26,247 bases of DNA, from positions 1-26,247 of the forward strand of contig DDFD01000093.1 in the NCBI GenBank assembly GCA_002337005.1, in the 5' to 3' direction. Below are positions 7,171-16,469 of this stretch, in pieces (within the stretch, counting starts at the first letter, position 1; each line of letters begins with the position of its first letter). The position numbers and the translations under genes were made by a program. The DNA is from Flavobacteriales bacterium UBA1937. GTDB taxonomy: Bacteria; Bacteroidota; Bacteroidia; Flavobacteriales; Weeksellaceae. The notes beneath the pieces are model-generated. The model was not told the origin of the DNA. It made no database searches and saw only the letters and a program-made list of their open reading frames with translations.

Positions 7171-7643
7171 TGATAATTATGAAACAATTACCTTTAAAGC
7201 TATATCCAAGTAGACTTAAAACCGCTTTGTTACTTGTAGTCAGTTTGGTTTTTACAATTGGAGGAATCTTGATGATTCAAGATGGTAAAAATAAAGGTTG
7301 GTTTGTTTTTTCTTTTTTTGCATTATGTACTTTAGTTTTTCTTTTAATGCTTCTTCCAAATTCTACCTATTTAAAGATTTCGGAAGAGGGAATTGAAACA
7401 AAATCACTTTTCAAAAAATCTCAAATAATATCATGGGATGTTATTGATGAATTTGGAACAAGTTATGTTGGGCTAAACAAAATGGTAACACTCAATTTTA
7501 ATGAGAATTACACCAAACAAAAGCTAGGAAGAGAAATTGCAAATTCAATAAGTGGTTTTGATGGTGCTTTACCTAATACTTACGGAATGTCTGCATCAAA
7601 ATTAGCAGAATTACTGAACGAATACAAAAATAAATTTTCTTAA
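7170..7643 (+). CDS. STM3941-like two-helix membrane protein
   Basis: The 157-residue protein has two hydrophobic helices near the N-terminus (about 17-36, LKTALLLVVSLVFTIGGILM, and 45-62, FVFSFFALCTLVFLLMLL). A cytoplasmic beta-rich part of PH-domain style follows (YLKISEEGIETKSLF, ISWDVIDEFGTSYVG). The C-terminal signature GFDGALPNTYGMSASKLAELLN is the one I associate with the STM3941 family, whose function is unknown. The ATG overlaps the lpxH stop (TAATG), and an alternative ATG lies three codons later. The next gene begins ten bases after its stop, so it is the middle of a tight operon. No role can be assigned beyond a membrane location. Confidence 0.75.
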   Translation: MIIMKQLPLKLYPSRLKTALLLVVSLVFTIGGILMIQDGKNKGWFVFSFFALCTLVFLLMLLPNSTYLKISEEGIETKSLFKKSQIISWDVIDEFGTSYVGLNKMVTLNFNENYTKQKLGREIANSISGFDGALPNTYGMSASKLAELLNEYKNKFS

Positions 7644-7652
7644 TTTTTATTT

Positions 7653-8681
7653 ATGTTTAAAAACATTTTCAACATAAAATCCGAATTAGATTTCCAAGCA
7701 AAATGTTTGGAAACTTTTCGTTATCAATATGAAAATGTGGAGATTTACAGAAAGTTTGTAGATTTTTTAGGTAAGAATATTTCAGAGATTAAGGATGTAA
7801 AAGACATTCCTTTTCTACCAATTGAAATGTTTAAAAACCATGAAGTTTTAGACAAAAATTCTGTTGCTAAAGATTATTTTCAAAGTTCTGGAACTACACA
7901 AATGCTCAATCGTTCTAAACATTTTATTGCAGATTTTAATCTTTACGAAGAGAGCATTTATAAAAGTTTTGAAAAATTTATAGGAAAACCAGAAGATTAT
8001 ATTTTGCTTGGTTTATTGCCGAATTATTCTGAAAATCAACATTCTTCATTGATTTATATGGTTGATTTTTTGATGAAAAAATCGGGGAAATCAGAAAATG
8101 GTTATTTCTTATACAATCATCAAGAATTGTTTGAATTGTTGCAAAAATTAGGAAAAGAGAACAAGAAAGTGATTCTTTTCGGGGTTTCTTTTGCATTGCT
8201 TGATTTTCTTGACTCTCAAAATGACTTTGCAACTTTACAAATTGACGATTTCACCGTTATAGAAACCGGAGGTATGAAAGGCAGAAAAGAAGAAATGACG
8301 AAAGACGAACTTTTGAAAATTCTACAAAAAGGTTTCGGAACGGATAAAATTTTTTCAGAATATTCGATGACGGAATTACTTTCGCAAGCTTATTCTTTAG
8401 GAAATAACGAATATTCTTGCCCAAATTGGATGCGAATTCTCATTAGAAACACTGAAGATCCTTTTTCATATGTTGAAAACGGAAAAACAGGTGCAATTAA
8501 TATCATTGATTTAGCAAATTTACATTCTTGTAGTTTTATTGCAACGCAAGATTTGGGTAGGATTACTTATAATCGCTATGCTCAGAATGACAAAAACGAT
8601 CTATTTCTCAATGACAAATTTCAAGTACTAGGAAGAATAGATCATTCTGATATTAGAGGATGTAGTTTGTTGGTTTCATAG
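7653..8681 (+). CDS. LuxE-like acyl-protein synthetase (adenylate-forming acyltransferase)
   Basis: The 342-residue protein belongs to the LuxE/PaaK-like group (PF04443) of adenylate-forming enzymes. The phosphate-binding signature FQSSGTTQ (76-83) follows IPFLPIEMFKNH. Further landmarks are ETGGMKGRKEEM near 207-219, the FSEYSMTELLSQAY motif near 245, and a DLGRITY segment before the C-terminal LGRIDHSDIRG. Such proteins activate a fatty acid or other acid as the adenylate. In flavobacteria they are usually annotated simply as acyl transferase and the true substrate is not known. It is the last gene of the queD-lpxH operon. Its final ten codons (DIRGCSLLVS) are duplicated 12.9 kb downstream, where the accessory block ends. 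Confidence 0.85.
   Translation: MFKNIFNIKSELDFQAKCLETFRYQYENVEIYRKFVDFLGKNISEIKDVKDIPFLPIEMFKNHEVLDKNSVAKDYFQSSGTTQMLNRSKHFIADFNLYEESIYKSFEKFIGKPEDYILLGLLPNYSENQHSSLIYMVDFLMKKSGKSENGYFLYNHQELFELLQKLGKENKKVILFGVSFALLDFLDSQNDFATLQIDDFTVIETGGMKGRKEEMTKDELLKILQKGFGTDKIFSEYSMTELLSQAYSLGNNEYSCPNWMRILIRNTEDPFSYVENGKTGAINIIDLANLHSCSFIATQDLGRITYNRYAQNDKNDLFLNDKFQVLGRIDHSDIRGCSLLVS
8649..8677 (+). repeat. Left direct repeat of the accessory block (end of the LuxE-like gene)
   Basis: These 29 bases match 21550-21578 at 28 of 29 positions and include the shared run GATGTAGTTTGTTGGTTTC. They encode the C-terminal DIRGCSLLV of the LuxE-like protein. The minus-strand surface-protein genes and their regulator lie between the two copies. 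Confidence 0.85.
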
Positions 8682-8685
8682 AAAA

Positions 8686-8756
8686 GCCTTTTGCTAAAAA
8701 TTTTAATAAAGAGATAACACATTAAAAAAACTCTATCAAAAATTTAGACAAAAGGC
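8686..8756. repeat. Imperfect inverted repeat just inside the left boundary
   Basis: GCCTTTTGCTAAAAATTTT (8686-8704) faces AAAAATTTAGACAAAAGGC (8738-8756). The outer eight bases pair perfectly and the rest pair with small bulges, and AGAG/CTCT (8710-8713, 8731-8734) can pair inside. It begins five bases after the LuxE-like stop. It could act as that operon's terminator or be a relic of a small mobile element. No copy is seen at the right boundary. Confidence 0.45.
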
Positions 8757-8826
8757 AATTCGTAATTATTTAATTTACTAATATGAAATAATTTTTCATG
8801 AAAATTTCTAAAATCTACATAATTTA

Positions 8827-8955
8827 CTATTGTATGGGAATAGCAAAAAAATATCTTTCCCAGTGCGCTGAACCAAACGGAGTTTGCCAATACACATTTG
8901 TTCCTGATGATTATGTAGCACCATTTTGTTCTTGATTAACCCATAGTAATACATT
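8827..8955 (-). pseudogene. Degraded C-terminal fragment of a paralogue of the 275-residue fibre-like protein
   Basis: Read on the minus strand, this stretch gives WVNQEQNGAT, a TAA stop (8911-8913), then SSGTNVYWQTPFGSAHWERY and FFAIPIQ followed by TAG at 8827-8829. The gene at 15235-16062 ends WVNQEQNGVTQSSGTNVFWQ and continues TPFGSGYWERYFFAIPIQ, so this is a copy of its last 43 codons with a Gln codon changed to TAA. It starts directly after, and in the same frame as, the TAA of the neighbouring gene at 8956-9474. It has no start of its own and cannot be functional alone. Confidence 0.85.
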
Positions 8956-9474
8956 TTATGGTTTCCAAAATGTCCAAACTGTTCCATTGAAAACTGCTAA
9001 TTGATGAGATGTGGTATCATAAACTAACATTCCTGAAGATGGATTTACAATATTAATATGTGGACTTGCTACTTTTGGCAAAACCAGAGCTTTATCATTA
9101 TCGGATAAGACTAGTATTCCTGGGGTAGTATTGTTTTCACCATCTGCTCCAATTACCACTTTAGCATTTGCAGATTCTGATTTTAAATCTTGTAATGTTG
9201 TATTTACTGTACCTGTATTATCTACCGACAAATCTACCCAGTTTCCAGATTTTAGGTATTTTATCTTCTTGTCAGATGAATCAAATATAAAGGTGCCGTC
9301 TACAGCCCCATTTACTGAGGCTGCAGAAATTACCCAAGGAAGTAATAACCCTCTGTTTTCGTTTCCGAATTCTAAGGAAACAGAATCATTTGTTATTGAA
9401 GATTTTCCAATCGCAACCTGACTAAATAAATTGCACGAGGAGAAGATGAGTACCAATATTGATATATTTTTCAT
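8956..9474 (-). CDS. Exported protein made of two GLxLP...YD...W modules
   Basis: The 172-residue protein begins MKNISILVLIFSSCNLFSQV, a signal peptide. FSSC is a loose lipobox, so a lipoprotein is possible. The mature part has two copies of one module: RGLLLPWVISA...GTFIFDSSDKKIKYL...W (about 41-80) and ALVLPKVASP...GMLVYDTTSHQLAVF...W (about 129-167). The same module occurs at the C-terminus of the giant gene just upstream and near the N-termini of the RCC1-like proteins. I place the start at 9474, because the in-frame ATG at 9522 overlaps the end of the giant gene and encodes no signal. It is the last intact gene of the likely operon 16062 to 8956. Its function is unknown, probably surface attachment. 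Confidence 0.75.
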   Translation of the reverse strand: MKNISILVLIFSSCNLFSQVAIGKSSITNDSVSLEFGNENRGLLLPWVISAASVNGAVDGTFIFDSSDKKIKYLKSGNWVDLSVDNTGTVNTTLQDLKSESANAKVVIGADGENNTTPGILVLSDNDKALVLPKVASPHINIVNPSSGMLVYDTTSHQLAVFNGTVWTFWKP

Positions 9475-9509
9475 TTCAATTTTATTTTTTGTAATTATGA
9501 TATTTAAAA

Positions 9510-12500
9510 TTAATCTGGACATGTTTGTGTATTAATACAATTCCACCCAAACGTAATACCATTATCAGTTGTGGTATAAACTTTAAGGCAGTTACTCGTA
9601 ACATCATAAACTATCATACCTTCTACTAGATTGGCTACTGGAATTGAGGAGATTTGACTAGTAGTAAGTCTATTTATCACAAATCCTTTTGTTTTGGCTT
9701 CTAGAACTGTCCATGCGCCCTTACGTACCATAGGCCAATTGTCCATATTATCTGAACCCGCTCTTCCCAAAGCTGTAATACCGTGGTTGGACTCCAAAAC
9801 AATTCCTGTAGTCATTGCTGGCTTGTAGCAATATGTTGCCAAACACTGTGAACTAATTAAAGCATTCTTTACATCCCCAATATTTTGACCTGAAGTATTA
9901 TTATAATCAGAAGGCGTTGTTAATTGAGGTAATCCCTGAGAATTAGCACAAGTTGACAAGGCACAAAGATTTTTGTTACTTGCTGAAGAACCTGTCCCTA
10001 CTGATACCGTTCCAGCTGATGTAACTAACTGAGACGTTGTTATGCTGGCTCCACCCTCTATAGCATCTAAACAACCATCGTTATCACTATCCAAATCAAA
10101 AACGTTATAGACTCCGTCTCCATCTGTATCACAATATTTAGGAGATTGGCTATATACCCCATAAGCAAATGCATTGGCTATAATACGGGATATATTTCTA
10201 ATTTCAGAATTAGTATTATCGACATTGTTTGTTTTTCCTGTATTGATAGTTGAATTGTTAATAGTGGTTGCATCACTCAGTATGATATCATTATAAGGTA
10301 TAGATCTTGCTATTGATGATCTTCCATAATAATCTTGAAATAATACATCAAGCCCAGTTCCTTGGAAAGTATTTTGCACTGTTCCTACTTGATCAAATGT
10401 ATTTACGACACCAAATGAGGATGAACTTCCCATAATGTTCTGTCCGGATGTTGTAGGGCTATTGCTATTCACATTATTATCAGACACCGTAAAACCATAA
10501 TACCAAGCATTATTCTGAACAGCGAAAACAAAATTGTCAAGTTCTGCTTTAGACCATTCTAAAATTCCCTGCATATTGCTAGCGGAAACAGCTTCTGCTC
10601 CTGTACAGTTTGTGGAAGGCAATGAAGGTGTTGGCGATGTACAAGTTCCTGCTCCGGAACCTATATATATCATATCAATTCCTTGTGTTTCTATGCTAGC
10701 TTTAGTAACGGGTGTCGTGAGCGCTACAAATTCTAAAGTATAAGGCACTGTTCCAGTTGGTCCAAAATTGGTGGTATCTGTTAAGATATTTCTAACATTT
10801 TCTATATCGTTTAATGCTGGGACCACATCCAGATATCCTACTTTGTACGTAGAAACCGAACCACAGTTTGAATTTTCAATGGCATCGGTTATACCATCGT
10901 TGTCATCATCTATATCAATAACATCAGGAATTTTGTCTCCATCGTGATCAAGACATTTATTATAATCCGAAGAATTTGCATATAAAGTGTAGGTAGATGT
11001 GTAATTTAATACGCCGCTGTCTACAGAAGTCTCCACCGTATTAGCCAATCCATTTGCACCAACGTTGGCTGCAGTTCCCACGGTTGGCTGATTAGAATTA
11101 TTTGTAGCACCACTTTCAAAAGAGTCGTTACATCCGTCACCGTCACTATCCGTATCCAAGTGATTCGGTATTCCGTCTCCATCAAAATCTGCATTACACA
11201 ATGTCCCTTTAGATTTTAGAGAACTATTGTAGTTTATAAAGGTCGGAACCACTTCCTGCACATAATTAGCATTCACAGTTCCTGAAACTCCTAACAATCT
11301 ATATCTGCTATATTCTGCTGCATTCTGAGTAACAGTAAATATTACACTTTGTGTTCCCACTTGCCCTACTGTATTATTATTTGCTGGCGTAGTTTGTAAA
11401 GCCGGCGTAACATTTCCGGTAAGATTTATCCATTGTGTACCATCCCAGCCATCCAAATGCACAATAGCACCAGCATTAAAAAAATTAACGCCTGCATTCT
11501 GCATTGGTATAACTAATGTGGTCAACTGAGCTTTTGCAACCAAAGTAAAATCGAAGACAGATTTGCCTGCAATGTTTTGAGCATTGAATTGAGCACCGTT
11601 TGCAGGAGTAGTATCAAAATTGTTTTCGTAAACAGTATTATTAAGATAATTGAAATTAGTGGCGGTTAAATCACTGGTAAAGGCACTGAATTTCAATAGC
11701 TCCACATAAGAGTAAAAACACTCCGGTGATTCTACAGAATCCGGAACACCGTCGTTATCATCATCAATATCAATAACATCTGGTACGCCATCATTATCAT
11801 TATCAGCACACAGCCTTAAATTGCCATTGATCGCATAATCTCCATATGTAGAAACGTAATTAATAGTTCCGGAATCTACAGGACTTTCCTTCGCATCCGC
11901 CAAACCATTAGTTCCATAAGGTCCTGGAAATATATAACCAACGTTTGCTATTCCGTTATAAGGAAAAGAAGTGCTGGCTAAACTGGAAGTAGCTCCCGCT
12001 TCGAATGCATCTGAACATCCATCATTGTCACTGTCTAAATCAAAATAATTAGGAATTCCATCACCATCTTTATCTTCACTACAAGTTGGTTTAGGGTGGT
12101 TACTTGCTTGATATCCTACAATAGTATAAGTAAGCTCCGTAACGGTATGTGTACAACAATAAACAGCATCATCCACACCATAAATTCGATATTTATAATA
12201 CTCAGCTTGGTTAGCAGAAGGGATACTGAGTGCTGTGTTCATAGCACCGTTATTATTGGTAAAAGTTGCCAAATCTACCCAAGCATAGCCATTCCAACCT
12301 TGTATTTTAAAATCTGCATTACCTGTAAATAGGTTACCTGTACCGTTTGGCGTTATACTACTTAGCTTTACTGATGTAGGAAAAGAGATTTCAAAAATAG
12401 TTTTATTCCCGATACTCTGATTATTGGTAAAGGAAATGCTGGTAGAAGTAGTTCCATCATATACATTTCCGATAGCACCAGTGCTAATGCTTAAATCAGT

Positions 12501-15179
12501 ACTAACTGTAGGCAATACTTCACCTATAGAGTAGAAACAAGAGGGTGCTTCCACAAAATCTGTAACCCCATCGTTATCATCATCGATATCTACCACATCA
12601 TTGATGCCGTCACCGTCATTATCCTTACACGTATTAAGCCCGCTGAAAAGGGCGTACTTTATGTAATTGGTGGGAGCATAATTAATAGATGCGTTAAAAG
12701 TATCATTATTCTCTAAGCTGCTTGCCAATCCGTTTGTTCCATATGGCCCAGGAACAATGCCTGTTGCAGTGTTAATTCCCGGAACGCTGGTTTCTACGCC
12801 ATCAAAACACCCGTCATTATCACTGTCAAGATCCAAAATGTTAGGAATTCCGTCTCCATCAGTATCTACCGAACACGTTGCCTTAGGAAAGTCTGCCGGA
12901 TTGTAATTAGTAAAAACAGGCTTAATTTCATTAAAATAATCTTGATCTGTCTGACCAGTAACACCATAAATTCTATATTTATTATATCTTCCTGCATTTT
13001 GGTTCACCGTGTAAGTCACAATTCCGTCTGCCTCAATATTGCTGGAAGGATTGTAATCAGTAGAATTCAGACTTACCCAAGCAGAGCCGTTCCAGCCTTC
13101 TAATCTGGTTACAGATGAGTTTGCCTGGCTTATGTAATAAAATGGATTAAGAGTTGAGTTCAGAACTACATCCACAGCAGAAAGCTGAACTGCTGTAGTA
13201 AAGCTTAGCTCAAAAATAGTATCCCCTGAAAGTGTATTCAATGAACTTAAATAATTATTTGTAGTCGTATTACTATCATAGAGATTATTAATTCCTCCCG
13301 TCAATGCAAAACTGAATGGACTTGATAGAGTGAATTTACTTATTTCTTCCAAGGAATAAAAATCCGCCGGCGCTTCAATTATATCCGGAATACCATCGTT
13401 ATCATCATCTAAGTCAATACTATCATTTATACCATCGCCATCAGTATCTTTACAAACACTTATACATTTTGTCAATGCAAAAGGATTGTAAGTGTTACTG
13501 TAATTGAGAACCGCGCTATCTGCAGAGGTTTCTACAGAGTTTGCCAGTCCGTTTGTTCCATATGGTCCCGGAATCGTAGTTGTAGATGAAGTGGCACCTG
13601 TTACCTTAGCTTCAAATGCGTCCGGACATCCGTCTCCATCACTATCTGCATCCAAGTGATTAAGAATTCCGTCTCCGTCTGTATCATTAGAGCAGGTAGC
13701 TTTAGGATAATTAACACCCGCAGTATAATTGATACCAAGTTCAGACATATATAACAAGTCTGTATTTCCTGATCCTGATCCTTGTATTCTATATTTTGAA
13801 TAGTAATTAGGAGTATTTACCGTAAATACTCTTATATTTCCTGCAAATCCGTTAGCTTCTGAAGTAGGCGTATAAGGAGTACTCAATGCAACCCAAGAAT
13901 TTCCGTTCCATCCTTCAAGCGTATAAGTGGAATTTCCAAGATAGTAGAAAGGGTTATTTGCACTAAGTGATCTCACCGTAATACTAGAGAGCATTACAGG
14001 CTGTTGATAATTTAATTGCAGAACAGTCTTGCCTGCTACTGATTGAAAGGTAGAATAAACATAGGTACTATTTCTATTATCAGTTAGCACCGTTTTTAAA
14101 TCACTTCCTCCAATATAGGTAAATGTAAAATCGCTGGTTATCGTATACGAGTTATTTAATTCGTCATTGGTATAAAAACAATCCGGTGATTCTATTCCGT
14201 CTGGAACGCCATCGTTATCATCATCTAAATCATCAACATCTTTTATACCGTCTCCATCGGTATCGGTACAAGCATTTATAGCAGTATTAGTAGCATACAC
14301 ATCGTAAAATGAGGTATAATTTATAACCCCGCTATCAATAGAAGTTTCTACAGAATCTGCTAATCCGTTTAATCCATATGGTGCAGAAATGGTAAATGTG
14401 GATGAAGTCGCTCCGGTTACTTTGGCTTCAAACGCATCCGGACATCCGTCTCCGTCGCTATCGGTATCCTGGTGGTTGGGAAGCCCGTCATTATCTGTAT
14501 CATTGCTACAAGTTGGCTTAGGGTAATTAGAACCAACTGTACCATAATCTACCACAATCTCCGATAAGTAAGTAATATCATTATTGACACCTGTTAACGC
14601 CGTGCCCAAAATTCTATATTGAGTATAAGCGTTATTTGGAAATAATGTGTTTGTAAAAACATGCTGATTTCCTGCAAAGCCATCCGAATCACTTGTCGGA
14701 AGATATGGAACGCTTAAACTTGTCCATACAGAGCCGTTCCACCCTTGCAACGTGTAAGTTGCTCCTCCTAGATAGTAAAAAGGATTAGAGCCAAGCGATT
14801 TTACAGTTATATTGCTAATTTTCACAGCTTGTGTACCATAATCCCACTGTAAAACCGCTTTATTATTTACAGATTGCGCACTGGAGGAATAGACATAGCT
14901 ACTATTATTTCCGTCTGTAAGTCTTGCTTTCAATGTACCGGAAGCCGGTATATAAATTATTCCTGTATAATCAGAAGTTAAAGAATACATGGCATCAAGC
15001 TCTGCCTGAGTATAAAAACATGCAGGTGATTCTAAATGATCCGGAATCCCGTCATTATCATCATCAATATCTGTTATATTTGGGATTCCGTCATTATCAG
15101 TATCCTGTGCAAATGTATACTGAGGAATGAGGAAAAAGCCTAACAGAATTAAGACTATTAATAATTTTTTTTTCATCAT
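9510..15179 (-). CDS. Giant exported modular protein with TSP3-like calcium repeats and discoidin-like modules
   Basis: The 1889-residue protein starts with a signal peptide (MMKKKLLIVLILLGFFLIP..FAQ). Acidic repeats of the thrombospondin type 3 kind, such as DTDNDGIPNITDIDDDNDG and DTDSDGDGCPDAFEA, recur throughout and should bind calcium. Between them lie five tandem modules of about 275 residues, starting near 40, 320, 595, 870 and 1140. Each begins SPxCFY or a variant and contains a beta-rich region with LxGWNGxxWVxL and YxKYRIxG. This resembles F5/8 type C (discoidin) galactose-binding folds. A sixth, different segment (about 1435-1690, starting SNCGSVSTYKVGY) follows. The C-terminus has VEGMIVYDVTSNCLKVY and ends NTQTCPD, with no ordinary T9SS sorting domain. 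Likely an adhesin; the ligand is unknown. It lies 55 bases after the 275-residue gene. Confidence 0.85.
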   Translation of the reverse strand: MMKKKLLIVLILLGFFLIPQYTFAQDTDNDGIPNITDIDDDNDGIPDHLESPACFYTQAELDAMYSLTSDYTGIIYIPASGTLKARLTDGNNSSYVYSSSAQSVNNKAVLQWDYGTQAVKISNITVKSLGSNPFYYLGGATYTLQGWNGSVWTSLSVPYLPTSDSDGFAGNQHVFTNTLFPNNAYTQYRILGTALTGVNNDITYLSEIVVDYGTVGSNYPKPTCSNDTDNDGLPNHQDTDSDGDGCPDAFEAKVTGATSSTFTISAPYGLNGLADSVETSIDSGVINYTSFYDVYATNTAINACTDTDGDGIKDVDDLDDDNDGVPDGIESPDCFYTNDELNNSYTITSDFTFTYIGGSDLKTVLTDNRNSTYVYSTFQSVAGKTVLQLNYQQPVMLSSITVRSLSANNPFYYLGNSTYTLEGWNGNSWVALSTPYTPTSEANGFAGNIRVFTVNTPNYYSKYRIQGSGSGNTDLLYMSELGINYTAGVNYPKATCSNDTDGDGILNHLDADSDGDGCPDAFEAKVTGATSSTTTIPGPYGTNGLANSVETSADSAVLNYSNTYNPFALTKCISVCKDTDGDGINDSIDLDDDNDGIPDIIEAPADFYSLEEISKFTLSSPFSFALTGGINNLYDSNTTTNNYLSSLNTLSGDTIFELSFTTAVQLSAVDVVLNSTLNPFYYISQANSSVTRLEGWNGSAWVSLNSTDYNPSSNIEADGIVTYTVNQNAGRYNKYRIYGVTGQTDQDYFNEIKPVFTNYNPADFPKATCSVDTDGDGIPNILDLDSDNDGCFDGVETSVPGINTATGIVPGPYGTNGLASSLENNDTFNASINYAPTNYIKYALFSGLNTCKDNDGDGINDVVDIDDDNDGVTDFVEAPSCFYSIGEVLPTVSTDLSISTGAIGNVYDGTTSTSISFTNNQSIGNKTIFEISFPTSVKLSSITPNGTGNLFTGNADFKIQGWNGYAWVDLATFTNNNGAMNTALSIPSANQAEYYKYRIYGVDDAVYCCTHTVTELTYTIVGYQASNHPKPTCSEDKDGDGIPNYFDLDSDNDGCSDAFEAGATSSLASTSFPYNGIANVGYIFPGPYGTNGLADAKESPVDSGTINYVSTYGDYAINGNLRLCADNDNDGVPDVIDIDDDNDGVPDSVESPECFYSYVELLKFSAFTSDLTATNFNYLNNTVYENNFDTTPANGAQFNAQNIAGKSVFDFTLVAKAQLTTLVIPMQNAGVNFFNAGAIVHLDGWDGTQWINLTGNVTPALQTTPANNNTVGQVGTQSVIFTVTQNAAEYSRYRLLGVSGTVNANYVQEVVPTFINYNSSLKSKGTLCNADFDGDGIPNHLDTDSDGDGCNDSFESGATNNSNQPTVGTAANVGANGLANTVETSVDSGVLNYTSTYTLYANSSDYNKCLDHDGDKIPDVIDIDDDNDGITDAIENSNCGSVSTYKVGYLDVVPALNDIENVRNILTDTTNFGPTGTVPYTLEFVALTTPVTKASIETQGIDMIYIGSGAGTCTSPTPSLPSTNCTGAEAVSASNMQGILEWSKAELDNFVFAVQNNAWYYGFTVSDNNVNSNSPTTSGQNIMGSSSSFGVVNTFDQVGTVQNTFQGTGLDVLFQDYYGRSSIARSIPYNDIILSDATTINNSTINTGKTNNVDNTNSEIRNISRIIANAFAYGVYSQSPKYCDTDGDGVYNVFDLDSDNDGCLDAIEGGASITTSQLVTSAGTVSVGTGSSASNKNLCALSTCANSQGLPQLTTPSDYNNTSGQNIGDVKNALISSQCLATYCYKPAMTTGIVLESNHGITALGRAGSDNMDNWPMVRKGAWTVLEAKTKGFVINRLTTSQISSIPVANLVEGMIVYDVTSNCLKVYTTTDNGITFGWNCINTQTCPD

Positions 15180-15234
15180 ATAATTATTTATTTTTTAGTT
15201 GAATACTTTTAAACTATTACTGGTTCATTAATCT

Positions 15235-16062
15235 TTATTGAATAGGAATCGCAAAAAAGTATCTTTCCCAGTATCCTGATCCAAATGGAGTCTGCCAAAA
15301 AACATTCGTTCCTGAAGATTGTGTAACACCATTTTGCTCTTGATTCACCCACAGATAATAAGTTTTACTGCCTCCGGATGTATTATTGACCACGCAATAG
15401 CCGGATAAATAACTCTTGTTAGCTCCTCTTGCTATTACCCCTGCGCTACCCCTTTGTCCGGTATACGCCAGATCAATGTCGGCTGTTACCGTACCGGCAG
15501 AAGCACTATCTGAAAAGAAAGCAGTATACCATAATGAGCCGTCAGATGTAATCACTTTAGAAGAGTCCGGATTTACAGACACCGTTGAACCTACGCCAAT
15601 AAGCCACTTTCCCGCTGGCAGTGTTATGTAGCCTCCTGTATACATACTGATATTAGGAGGCGTTCCTGCTCCATACGAAGAAAAACTTGTGGAAGTATTT
15701 GGCAACACGCCGGAAATTGCATCAACTGCTATAGTTTGCCAGGATGCATTTCCATTGGTGTCTGATGTAAGAACTTTTCCATTACCTTGTGTTCCGTCTT
15801 CAATTCTTAATGCAGGAGAAGAACTGTTTTTAATATGCAAAATAGTACTTGGAGTTGAGTTGTTGATTCCAACGTTGCCATTATCCAAAATGGTAAATAA
15901 TTCTTTCGAGTCGCTATTGTTTACTTCAAAAGCTTTAGTAGTATTTGTGTTTCCTTTTGACAGAATGTCTAAGGTTGCTGATGGCGTTTCAGTATTGATA
16001 CCTACTTGGCCGAAGGATAGTGAGTATAATGATATGCCTACTGATATTATGATTTTTTTCAT
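15235..16062 (-). CDS. Exported QVGINT-type fibre-like surface protein
   Basis: The 275-residue protein has a signal peptide ending SFGQ at residue 19. Two short units characteristic of flavobacterial surface and phage-tail-like proteins follow: QVGINTETPSATLDI (19-33) and NVGINNSTPSTILHI (63-77). The family linker ALRIEDGTQGNGKVLTSD (85-101) comes next. Residues about 120-275 form a beta-rich C-terminal domain rich in Gly, Ser and aromatic residues, ending WERYFFAIPIQ. The repeats suggest a trimeric fibre shaft with a globular head, by analogy with tail-fibre proteins. It is first in a probable operon with the giant protein and the two-module protein. A broken copy of its last 43 codons lies at 8827-8955. 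The ligand or partner is unknown. Confidence 0.75.
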   Translation of the reverse strand: MKKIIISVGISLYSLSFGQVGINTETPSATLDILSKGNTNTTKAFEVNNSDSKELFTILDNGNVGINNSTPSTILHIKNSSSPALRIEDGTQGNGKVLTSDTNGNASWQTIAVDAISGVLPNTSTSFSSYGAGTPPNISMYTGGYITLPAGKWLIGVGSTVSVNPDSSKVITSDGSLWYTAFFSDSASAGTVTADIDLAYTGQRGSAGVIARGANKSYLSGYCVVNNTSGGSKTYYLWVNQEQNGVTQSSGTNVFWQTPFGSGYWERYFFAIPIQ

Positions 16063-16469
16063 TTTTTTGATTTTTTAACATTATAAAAATCTAAATGATT
16101 TTAGATGATTAACCTACTGGATTTGAAATCCAATTACCACAAAATTCAATTTTGATTTTTTTCTATTATTTAAAGTGAACAAAATATAAGTAACTTGTCC
16201 CCAAAAAATGTTTTGATTTCAACTATTTTCACTTTGTTTTTAGGGAATTCTAATCTTTTCTCTAACGATAAAAATGTGTATTTTTGATTGTAATTATTTC
16301 TATTGAATATTCCAACATATAGTTCTAAAACTGACAATAATTGTATATAAAGTAAATCTGAACAATATGTTTAATGAGAAACTACATTATTGCAATTACT
16401 GAGAATATTAACAAGAGTAATCATCAAATTTTCATTTTCTTTTTGTTCGTTATTTTCATTACAGATAAG
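16063..16469. other. 407-base non-coding gap between secreted-protein genes
   Basis: No credible gene lies here on either strand. It must hold the promoter of the fibre-giant-module operon that starts at 16062, but I find no exact TAnnTTTG box on the minus strand. Two small dyads lie close upstream of that start: ATCTAAA-TGAT-TTTAGAT (16089-16106) and GGATTT-G-AAATCC (16119-16131). They are candidates for a regulator site, perhaps for the AraC-type protein encoded at 20452. The rest is featureless AT-rich DNA. Confidence 0.5.

Noticed and set aside
8911..8958. Programmed stop-codon readthrough joining the two-module protein to the in-frame fragment
   Set aside because: Two TAA codons would have to be read through, and one replaces a Gln conserved in the paralogue. 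Decay is simpler.
9475..9522. N-terminal extension of the two-module protein to 9522
   Set aside because: It overlaps the giant gene and would bury the signal peptide that begins at 9474.
12096..12332. Plus-strand open frames opposite the giant gene, for example here, 10534-10743 and 14924-15130
   Set aside because: They are antisense shadows of a strongly supported reading frame and have no recognisable motifs.
9510..15179. Regularly spaced similar DNA segments that could suggest a CRISPR or satellite array
   Set aside because: The repeats are about 800 bases apart, lie in one open frame and encode TSP3/discoidin-like modules, so they are protein repeats.
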